Shown here piece by piece: positions 1 through 9,209 of a stretch of 64,000 bases of DNA. The notes below the pieces were generated by a model. That model saw only the letters and a program-made list of their open reading frames with translations. It did not search any database and was not told the origin of the DNA. Position numbers and translations under genes: made by a program. The DNA comes from Russula earlei. Taxonomy: Eukaryota > Basidiomycota > Agaricomycetes > Russulales > Russulaceae. The stretch spans positions 1-64,000 of the forward strand of contig JAGFNK010000103.1 in the NCBI GenBank assembly GCA_025769875.1. Reading direction: 5' to 3'. Numbering within the stretch: the stretch's first letter is position 1; each line of letters starts with the position of its first letter.

Positions 1-140
1 CTGTGGAGGTTATTGAAGAAGACACTGTCATCAAACTGGTGAAGACAGCAAAAGCACTCTCTGTACAAGACAGAGAAGCCTTCATCAAAGCTCTGATGGG
101 AGATGAGGAGAATGAGAATGAGGATTTTTTGGATGCTTGA
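1..140 (+). CDS. C-terminal end of a Gypsy Gag protein (partial)
   Basis: The frame entered at base 3 is open to a TGA at 138-140 and gives an acidic, glutamate-rich tail. It ends as the protease/pol frame begins one frame back, which is the usual gag-pol order of chromodomain Gypsy elements. No Gag domain is visible because the 5' part lies outside the window. The assignment rests on position only. Confidence 0.5.
   Translation, partial: VEVIEEDTVIKLVKTAKALSVQDREAFIKALMGDEENENEDFLDA
125..131 (+). promoter_or_regulatory. Candidate -1 ribosomal frameshift site between gag and pol
   Basis: The heptamer T TTT TTG sits in the gag frame seven bases before the gag stop codon at 138-140. It fits the X XXY YYZ slippery pattern, and a -1 slip there moves ribosomes exactly into the pol frame. 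A downstream pseudoknot was not established. The function is inferred from position and pattern. Confidence 0.5.
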
Positions 141-3100
141 GCATAATGGCGATTGCTCGAGCTTTAGGTATTGACTCCATGTACAAATCTCAGAGAAAGT
201 CAATATCAGTGATGACTACTATTTACATTGGATTGAACAAAGCCAAAAAGAAAGCTCTGATAGACAGTGGAGCCATGGAATGCATCATGTCTCCCAAACT
301 GACAAAAGAACTACATCCACAAACCAGAAAATTATCCCCAGCCAGAAATGTCAAGAATGTCAACGGAACACTTAACCGCTCAGGAAAGATCATTCAAGCG
401 GTTGACTTGGAGTTGAAACTGCTGGGACAGAAAAACACACATCAATTCCTAATTGTGGATATAGGACAAGATGACATGATTCTAGGATACCCATTCCTAG
501 AATCAGTCAACCCGAAAATAAACTGGTCAAAAGGGACAATGATGGGAAGAATCATCCTATCAGGAAACCAAGAGACACCAGCATGGATAAAGGCCTTAAC
601 GGACTGGGAGGAAGACGATGAACTATGGCTACAAACTCAAATACGCAAAACTACCATAGATCAACAATTAGCTGAATCTCAAATGGAGGACAAACCCCAG
701 ACTTGGCAAGAAATGGTCCCTCAACAATATCACAAATATGGACAAGTATTCATGGAACAAAAATTGGAAAGATTTCCTGGACCAAGAAAATGGGACCATG
801 CCATTGATCTAAAATCAGATGCCCTGACAACAATCAACTGCAGAGTATACCCCCTCTCACCAAAAGAAAAAGAAGAACAGGGAAAGTTCCTCAAACAAAA
901 TTTACAACTCAAACGAATAAGAAGATCCAATTCACCATATGCTAGTGGATTCTTCCTTATAAAAAAGAAAGATGGTAAATTCCGACCAGTGCAAGACTAC
1001 AGAAACCTGAACAAGTGAATGATACCTAATGTATATCCACTACCCCTAATCCCAGAACTCATCCACACTTTGGCAGGAAAAGAACTTTTCACCAAATTTG
1101 ATGTCAGATGGGGCTACAATAACATCTGAATCAAAGAAGGAGATGAATGGAAAGCAGCCTTCAAAACCAGTGACAGGTTATTCAAACCAACTGTAATGTT
1201 CTTTGGATTAACAAACTCCCTGGCCACCTTTCAAACTATGATGGATGACATTTTTCAAGAGGAACTTGCACAAGGATGGTTGAAGATCTACATGGATGAC
1301 ATCATCATTGCCACAAAAAATGATGAAGCAGAACATACGCTAAAGGTCAATCATATACTATCCAAACTGAAACAACATGACCTCTACCTTAAACCAGAAA
1401 AGTGCCAATTCCACAAAAGAAAGGTTGAATACCTCAGGGTAATTATAGGAGAAGGAAAGATAACCATGGACCCCATCAAAGTCAAAGGCATCAAAGACTG
1501 GCCAACCCTGACAACATTGAAAGAAGTTAGAAGTTTTTTGGGATTTTGTAATTTCTACAGGAACTTTATACCTAACTTCTCTATAAAAGCCAGGCCATTA
1601 AACAACTTAACGAAGAAAAACAAACAATGGGAATGGACAACAAGAGAAGAACAGGCCTTTCAAATCTTAAAAGAAACCTGTGTATCCTACCCAGTGCTTT
1701 GCACCCCAGATTGGACAAAAGAATTCATCATGGACACTGATGCATCAGGTTTTGCCATTGGAGCAGTCATATCCCAAGAACACAAAGATGGCCTACACCC
1801 AATAGCATATTACTCCAGAACATTGTTAGATGCAGAAAGAAACTACGATGCACATGATAAAGAATTGGCAGTGGTAATTTTTGGACTAAAAAGTGGACAA
1901 CCATTCTTTCTAGGAGCCAACAAACCAATTAGAATAAGGACGGACCACAAAAACCTCACCTACTTCAAAGAACCACAAAAATTAACAAGACAACAAGCCA
2001 GATGGATGCAATACATGCAAGATTTTAGCATCACCATGGAACATGTTCCTGGACACACCCACACTATTGCTGACACACTTTCTTGTCACAAAGACCTTAA
2101 CAAGGGGGTAGAAGAACAAAAAACTACACTACTCCCACCTGAGATCTTTGCAAGAAAGACTTACCTACCAGACAAACCTGACGAACGACGAGAAATCCTG
2201 AGACAATTTCACAACACCCCCTTTGCAGGACACCCAGAAATAGCCAACACCTGGGACTTAATCAAACAACACTATGAAGGACCTAGACTACGACAATTCA
2301 TAGAACAATATGTCAAAGGCTGCGCCAAGTGTCAAGAATCTAAAACCAATATACCAAGAAAGAAAGCCATGACTTTCCCACTTAACACACATGTCAAACA
2401 AGGCCCCTTTCAATATGTATCAACGGATCTCATCACTGACCTACCTAAATCAGAAGGATTTGACAGTGTCCTCACCATCGTCGATCAAGGATGTTCCAAA
2501 GCAACAAAATTCATCCCATGCAACAAGACAATCAATGGAACAGGCATCGCACACGAATATCTGAAACACCTTGTGCTTTGGTTCGGGGTCCTCACAAGAA
2601 TCATCTCTGACAGGGACCCTCAATTCACATCAAATTTCTCTAATGACATATGTAAAAATCTAGGCATCAAACAAAACATGTCCACCACATTCCACCCCCA
2701 AACCGATGGACAAACAGAATGAATGAATGCATGGCTAGAACAATATCTAAGACCCTGGACCACAACTCATCCTCATTCCTGGGCAAAAATGCTTCCTTTA
2801 GCAGAATATGCACACAACTCATGGAAACATGAAACATCATGAAAGTCACCACACAAACTCCTCATGGGATTCAAACCCCAAATTAACATCAATCTAGAAG
2901 ACAACAACGTGCCCTCATCCATCAATTGCCTCAAATGATTAGAAGAGGCAAGACAAGATGCACAACAACTTCTAGAACGTAAACAACAACCCCTAAGACC
3001 TGATATTGCAGAAATGAAAGAAGGAACCCTTGTATGGTTAGAAGCAAAAAATCTCAAAACACGAGGAACATGCAAGTTAATACCTAAAAGATACAGCCCC

Positions 3101-3446
3101 TTTCCCATAACAAAAAGAATCTCCAAGGTTGCCTATCAATTACAACTTCCACCATCAATGAAAATACACAACGTCTTCCACATTAACCTACTCCTTCCTT
3201 ATACAGAAATGGAAGAGTATGGCACGCCATTTACTCGCCCCCCTCTGATCATCGAAAACGAGGAGGAATATGAAATTGAAACAATTCTAGACACTAGAAG
3301 ATTTGGGTGAACACATAAACTTCAATACCTATGCATTGGAAGGGCTACCCTGCATCAGATGACTCTTGGGTCGATCACCACGACCTCAACGCCCCAGAAC
3401 TTCTAAAAGAATACTACTCCACTTCAGCTGGACAACCTAAGATATA
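128..3446 (+). pseudogene. Gypsy/Ty3 chromovirus Pol polyprotein, decayed
   Basis: Domain order is protease (LIDSGA), reverse transcriptase with YMDD, RNase H (DTDASGFAIGAV), integrase with HHCC finger and SDRDPQF core, and a C-terminal chromodomain (HWKGYPASDDSWV). This identifies a chromodomain Gypsy element. The frame is broken by TGA at 1016, 1127, 2720, 2840, 2936 and 3308, all in the same frame; no TAA or TAG occurs. Several fall where an arginine is conserved, for example after GQTE and in RRFG-THK, as expected for CGA to TGA. A single-base deletion near 3334 also shifts the chromodomain. The element is immobile by itself. Confidence 0.93.
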
Positions 3447-3510
3447 AAAAAGGACCTCATCCACAAATGACTATTCCTCACTGCTCTACCCTCCTACACT
3501 ACTGTACAAC

Positions 3511-5613
3511 ATGTCTTCCACACAAAACTCTCCCACTGCCTCCACTGCCACTCTCATGCCTACTCCTCCTTACTCTCCTATGCTCATCCATTTGCCGTTA
3601 TCCAGAGAACCATCCCCCTTGACAGCAGCAACCATCAACACTAGACTACTCATCCGACATGCAGCACAACATGCAGCAATGATCATGCAAGCACGTGAAC
3701 TATTGGAAGATGACTCTCTCACCACCATATTATGTGCCTTCAGTAACCGCTCCCCTACATGAGGGACCAACTCCCCCATAAGAACTTGCGGTCCCTCCTA
3801 TCATGTTCACACCCCATCACCTGACCCTATCCCAATTCCCCCACGCACAACCACTCCTATCATTGGACAAGTGGAGAATGTCATCCTTCTCAATGAGAAC
3901 TTTGCCCCTATAAACCTTGAAAGGACACCACCTCCTGTCTATGAACCGCCCACCAACCAACTCACAGAGCTAGAGGAACTCAGAGAAGGCTGGGAAGAAG
4001 GAGACTTAGGGCTGGACTTACTCATTCCAGACCCAGGAAACCAAGATGACACGCTCCCCCCTCGCTTCATCCTCCCTGACCTCACAAACGGTTTCCCCTC
4101 CTTACTAGCCACTTACAGTCCCAGGTGTCCCACTCACTGTATGCCCATCCAAGCACGAGCTCATCCCTACCCTCATCCTCTCTACACACAAAAAGACACC
4201 TTCTTGTTCAGAGATGGTCTCAGACACACCTTGGTGATAACCAAGGCACTCAGATTCAAACAAGACTTGTCTCTGGAAGCTGAAGTATGTCGCTACCAAT
4301 TTGCCATAAAAAAGACACAACAAATGGCAAACCACCTCATCACCGCTCGAGAAAGATATAACGACACGGTCTGGGAGATTAGGGACTCAGAAGTCAGGCT
4401 ATCCAGAGCCCATGCCAAGGCATGCCTCAAACCAAGGGTCTTATTCAAGTCCATGCCCCGTCTCACCGACCAAGAACATAAGGATGCCAAGGAAGCCATT
4501 ATGGATCCATGGTATCAATTTCCCCCTTGAGTTTCTGACAAGTGCACTTGGTGTCACGATGGAGGGCATGAAACCTTCAAATGCCCCAAGACCACCATTG
4601 TCCAGACTCACTGTTGAACAATCCAGTTCAAGAGTGAGGGGTTAGTTCAGAGACAAGTTGATAGATGTCTAGGACAGCGTGGGCAAGGAGTAAGGTCCAG
4701 AGCAGTAACAAATACCAAAGGGGTATGGTTACTGGTAAAGTCAAGCGAGCACACAGAGAGGAGGCCAGGATAGTCACAAGGGGACGGTCCTTAAATGAGT
4801 ATCCCAGGAATGGAGAGTGCCGTAAACAAATGGACTGTCTGAGGACTGTCTGCTACTTTATTGAGCGCTTATATACTACAAGAGAACTGCTAAATAGGGA
4901 ACAAGTCATAACCTTGTTATCAAGCACAATAGAGTGATGAGTAAGGAGTCAGAGTGCGCTTACTGAGCATGCTTAGTCATGCTCAGTAAGCTGCTGAGTA
5001 AGAAGGCTTCTCTTGATGAGTAAGAGCCTTCACTGTCCACATGTTCACTGCTTTAGTACACATGCAAGCACCTGATTCATCTTTCGTTAGTTAGTTTAGG
5101 GCCAGTCATTTGAGGACTTGTAGTTTGTTTCAGGGAATAGTGTTATCTTATAAGGCCCCTTATATAGTTCTTATAGTTCGTTCTATAGTTATTAGAGTTA
5201 GTCTAATAACACATTGTAGGGTCTTTGATACTGTGTCAGCGCTTATTGTAGGGCACCTAGACTCATCCTAAAGGGTCCTTGGGAAGGCCCTAATACTGTC
5301 CTTTATTGCTAAAAGGGTTGCCATTAAGTGGGGCTTGCTGTATGTCAATTGTGCCGAGAATCACTCATGTGACAATGCATGTGCAATATTGTGGACACCT
5401 CTACTCACCCCTTTTGCTCATGTGAACAGGGTGACACCATAGAGGCTGGGTTTCCTCTCATAAGGAAGGGTCCTTCAAGGGCCCTCTCCAGAGAATGGTT
5501 CATGACAGCCATCTGTGTTCTCTGCAATCACATTGACGATGCAAGGTCAACAAGATGTGTCGAGTTCCTTGCGATCAGTTACACTTTCATACTCATTGTT
5601 GTCATTCCACCAT
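3511..5613 (+). pseudogene. Extra ORF of the Gypsy element with zinc knuckles, split by a solo LTR
   Basis: An ORF begins with ATG at 3511, downstream of pol, and stays in one frame to 4598 apart from TGA codons at 3760 and 4528. It has a proline-rich N-terminus, a helical middle, and a CCHC knuckle (CTWCHDGGHETFKC) just after the 4528 stop. Removing the solo LTR at 4599-5507 and one target copy joins the frame to CVLCNHIDDA at about 5511-5550, a probable second knuckle. The 3' LTR lies beyond. The position suggests a third, nucleic-acid-binding protein rather than an envelope. The function is not known. Confidence 0.6.
4599..5507 (-). mobile_element. Solo LTR, family A, copy 1
   Basis: Reverse-oriented copy of the roughly 0.95-kb LTR that also occurs at 5619, 37510 and 44174. 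It has TG...CA ends and near-matching 5-bp flanks (accat / gccat). On the minus strand it carries a TATA box and an AATAAA-like signal. It interrupts the zinc-knuckle ORF of the Gypsy element. Many CpGs present in copy 2 are TpG/CpA here, so this copy looks older or more heavily deaminated. Confidence 0.88.
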
Positions 5614-5618
5614 CATCC

Positions 5619-6579
5619 TGTCATGAACCATTCCCCGGAGAGGGCCCTTGAAGGACCCTTCCTTATAGGAGGAAACCCAGCCTCTATGGTGTCACCCTGT
5701 TCACACGAGCAAAAGGGGTGAGTAGAGGTGTCCACAATATCGCGCGCGCATTGTTGCGCGAGCGATTCTCGGCACAATCGACATACAGCAAGCCCCACTT
5801 TAAGGCAACCCTTCTAGCAACTAAAGACAGTATTAGGGCCTTCCTAAGGACCCTTTGGAACGACCCTAGAAACTCTACAATAGGTACTAACCTAGTATCA
5901 AAGGCCCTACAACGCGTTATTAGACCAACTCTAATAACTATAGAACAAACTATAAGGCAACACTAAGGACCGTAATAGAACTATTAGGGTCGACTCTAAG
6001 GACCCTAATAGAACTATATAAGGGCCTTATAAAATAACACTATTCCCTAGCCAAACTACAAGTCCTCAAAAGACCGGCCCTAAACTAACTAACAGGAAAT
6101 GGATCAGGTGCTTGCACGTGCACTAAAGCAGTAAACATGTGGACAATGGAAGCTCTTACTCATCAAGAGGAGCTTCTTACTCAGCAGCTTACTGAGCATG
6201 ATGGAGCATGCTCAGTAAGCGTCCTCCGACTTCTTACTCATCACTCTATTATGCTTGATAACAAGGTTATGACTTGTCCCCTATTTAGCAGTTCTCTTGT
6301 AGTATATAAGCGTTCAATAAAGTAGCGGACAGTCCTCAGACTGTCCATTTGTTTACGGCACTCTCCACTCCTGGGATACTCCTTTAAGGACCATCCCCTT
6401 GTGACTATCCTGGCCTCTTCCCTGCGTGATTGTTCTACTCTCACAGTGACAATACCTCTCTGGTATTTGTTGCTCCTCTGGACTCTACTCCTTGCCCACG
6501 CGGTCTTGGACGTCTATTGACTCGTCTTCGAGCTTATCCCTCGCTCTTGAACTGGATAGTTCAACAGTGAGTCTTGACA
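5619..6579 (+). mobile_element. Solo LTR, family A, copy 2
   Basis: Starts TGTCATGAACC, ends GAGTCTTGACA, and is flanked by exact 5-bp target duplications catcc (5614-5618 and 6580-6584). A TATA box (gtatataag) at about 6302 is followed by aataaa, as expected for U3/R. This copy keeps the most CpGs of the family, for example a run of CG dinucleotides near 5742-5765. With copy 1 it forms a roughly 0.9-kb inverted pair separated by 111 bp. Confidence 0.92.
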
Positions 6580-6614
6580 CATCCCCTATGTTGCTTAGAC
6601 GTTAACAAGGGTAA

Positions 6615-7106
6615 TGTCACAACTACCAGTACTTTGGACTGGACCGGCAACCGGACAAGCCTACCTGGACAAGCCTCAAATTTCCCACACGTCTCTATGA
6701 CTCACTTTGCCTCGCATGTACCATCAGTTTCCAGCGTGTTCCAGTACGATCGCCTCACCTCTGCCTCATGCATACTATTTGATATAGTAGTACTTGTCTA
6801 TATAAGCCTGTCAATTGAAGAGAGCAAGCCTTAAGCTTGTTCTCCTGTGAAATATCACTGGTTTCAGCTTCAGGACTGTAGGCTTGCAGGGAATCAAGCA
6901 AACACCCCAGAAAGACTCTCATATCTCTAAGCCTTCAAACACGGAGACTTATCATCTGAATTTCCTCTCCACGGTAGACAATTGACTCAGCATTGTTGTC
7001 ACCAAGTCCCCTGACCTTCACAAGAATCCTCATTCTTGCTCAACTCTGTGCGCACATCTCACGCATTGAAATGATTTGTCAGTGACACTGCCCCCAGTCA
7101 GTGACA
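6615..7106 (+). mobile_element. 3' LTR of the chromodomain Gypsy element (family G)
   Basis: It starts TGTCACAACTACC after a short purine-rich stretch (aacaagggtaa), contains a TATA box (ctatataagcc) near 6800, and ends with duplicated GTCAGTGACA blocks. A related sequence at 40368-40860 has both ends defined by an exact 5-bp duplication, which fixes the LTR limits here. Assignment to the Gypsy element upstream rests on order and orientation. The 5' LTR is outside the window. Confidence 0.75.
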
Positions 7107-7411
7107 ATAAAGGTAAAATATTCCAAGTGCTGAATAGGCTCTGTTGTGGCCACAAATTATATTACATAAGTAATGGCTTTAGTAGAGCACGAAAAATGTG
7201 ACAAAAAAGGTTAAATAAGGACAGTCTACTCATTCTGGCACAACTTTTAGCCTAGCCTGGCTAAAAGTTGTGCTGGAATGAGTAGACTCTCCATATTTAA
7301 CCTTTTTTGTCACATTTTTCGTGCTCTACTAAAGCCATTACTTATGTAATATAATTTGTGGCCACAACAGACCCTACTCAGCACTTGGAATATTTTACTT
7401 TTATTGTCCAC
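7101..7411. repeat. Near-perfect 311-bp palindrome (foldback MITE)
   Basis: Two arms of about 150 bp (7101-7252 and 7259-7411) are nearly exact inverted copies around a 6-bp loop; the innermost stem is cttttagcc/ggctaaaag. No coding capacity is present. A diverged relative of the right end and its flank occurs near 26800-26870, so this is a dispersed family. A transcript would form a long hairpin. Confidence 0.85.
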
Positions 7412-7421
7412 TGAGTTGACT

Positions 7422-7497
7422 ATAAGCAGACTCAACTTATCCCTTCCTGCCCATTGTGATAAGCAGAGTCAACTTATCCCTTCCTGCCCATCATGTG
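7422..7497. repeat. Two-copy tandem repeat of about 37 bp
   Basis: The unit, starting ataagcag and containing tcaacttatcccttcctgcc, occurs twice back to back (7422-7458 and 7459-7497). A single diverged copy lies at about 26850. The rest of 7498-7667 has no recognisable gene. Confidence 0.7.
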
Positions 7498-7736
7498 ATG
7501 TCTTTGGTTGCCTGTGAGATGGGTGTCATTATACACATTGCAAGAGAATCAACAATTACACAGATGACTCCAAAGCCTGAAAATTTGTGAAAATACAAAT
7601 GGGGAGGTAAATATCGGGAAAAGGGAGGGTTCCTGAAACTGACAAGGCCCAACAAGAGTGGTGGAGGAAGACATTACTGTCGTTTTCATGTGACCTTGCA
7701 CTTGCCATTTTTGGATGTCATTTCAAGTGCAAAATT

Positions 7737-8335
7737 AAAACTGCTATATCTCAACAGTTTCTCAACAGATTGCCTTGAAACTTTGACAGTAGAACCTTAG
7801 ACACCGTATCTAGGTGCAGATAAAATATGGGAGCCTAATATTCAGTTCTTGACATGTCAATTTTTGGGTGCTGACATGAGTGCAAAACTTTGAACTGCCA
7901 TATCTCAACTGTTTCTCAATCAATTTACTTGAAACTTCGACAGTGGGATCTCATGTACTGTATCTAGGTGCAGCCCAAGAGTTGGGGTCTGATTCCAAGT
8001 TCTTGAAGTTTCAACTTTTGTGTGCAATCTGAGTGTGAAATTTCAAACTGCCATATCTCAAATGTTTCTCAATAGATCACCTTGAAACTTGGACAGTAGA
8101 GCCTTATATACTGTATCTAGGTGCAACTAAAATATGGGAGCCTAATATTCAGTTCTTGAAGTTTCAATTTTTGGGTGCCAATCTGCATGCAAAATTTCAA
8201 ACTGCCATATCTCAACCATTTCTCAATGGATTGCCTTGAAACTTGGACAGTAGAACCTTGTGTACTGTATCTGGACGCAGCCAAATTATGGGTTTCACTT
8301 GTTTGAATTTGGGGTGCTGACCCCAAGCATGACAA
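7737..8335. repeat. Four-unit subterminal tandem repeat, period about 152 bp (left arm)
   Basis: The motif 'actgccatatctcaa' recurs near 7740, 7895, 8047 and 8198, each followed by a cctTGAAActt block and a 'gtaTCTaGGtGCaG' block. The mirrored set is at about 11640-12230. Subterminal repeats of this kind often serve as transposase binding sites; that role is inferred here. Confidence 0.8.
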
Positions 8336-8485
8336 AATTACATTATTGCTACAGCCCAACACATGACACAGAGGTATTCTTTTGATTACAATGCAGGTAG
8401 AAGACTGCACAACATATTGCCCATGACTGAGGACTCAGATGTCCCTGACTGATGATTGCTACCCAGGCAGGATAGATTGTGCCAA

Positions 8486-9150
8486 TCAACCCACAGCCTG
8501 TGTCCTCCCCAGTCTCATGTTCGTAGCCATGGGCTGACTGCTTCGCAGGGTGTGCAAGATCCGCAAGGTGTGCCTTGTGCATGCACAGCAACAGCTGTGT
8601 CAAGAAGGCCAGGGTGACAACGTTGTCCCTGGCACTGACCCCACTCATGGCAGCTAACGCCTGAACCCAGACTCGGGGGCAGCATCGGAGTAGTGCTCCC
8701 ACAGTGTGTAGAGTGAGAGGATCTCCTGCAATCATTGCACAACAGTGGGAAGCGACATGCACAGGCCGACTATGAAGCCAACAAAGTCCTGCTGCAGCAC
8801 AAGCGTGGGCTTTTGATGCATGCTGCCAATGTTTGTGTGCGAGGAGCAGCAGGGGAGGGGGCGTGTGCGCCACAGATTGTGCTTGGATTGCGTCGTGCAT
8901 CTTGTCATTCAGCACAAGTGTGAGGTAGATCACGGTGATGGCAATCATGTGTGGTGGGTAGAGGAGGCAGAGCTTGGAGCAGTACATGTTGTTGATGATG
9001 AACCAGGTCAAAGTTCGAAACATGCCATGTTCGGCCAGTTTTCTTTTGCAGTTTAGAGAGTGGGGGGGAGGGAGGAGTAGGAGATGATGACGTGCCATGC
9101 TGTTTGTAGGGACCCTTCCCCGAGCTCGAAGTCTTCCCTTGCTGGTGCCC
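8486..9150 (-). pseudogene. Inverted duplicate of the 3' half of cyclin C
   Basis: Minus-strand copy of 10827-11482. It shows the cyclin block LCLLYPPHMIAITVIYL, the intron-like pyrimidine stretch upstream of it, and the same frameshift before the SLYTLWEHY block. Because it shares the lesions of the plus copy, the arm was duplicated after or together with decay, or gene conversion keeps the arms equal. Confidence 0.8.
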
Positions 9151-9209
9151 ATCCGAGTTGAGCACTGCAGCATCGTCATCCTAGTCAAGGCTTTCTGCGC
9201 CAAGCTCCA

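Larger units (their letters stand above)
7676..9150. repeat. Left inverted arm of the foldback element
   Basis: Inverted copy of 10827-12292. The outer 600 bp are tandem repeats and the inner 665 bp are a reversed copy of the 3' half of cyclin C. Arm identity is very high by eye; the first mismatch from the tip is a CpG/TpG difference. The inner boundary is at ggtgccc (9150). Confidence 0.88.

Noticed and set aside
7737..8335. Regular repeats considered as a CRISPR array
   Set aside because: Units are diverged tandem copies of about 152 bp without unique spacers, in a eukaryotic transposon arm.
8349..9203. A 284-codon minus-strand open frame
   Set aside because: Part of it is the inverted cyclin C duplicate and the rest crosses introns and the arm boundary, so it is not a gene of its own.
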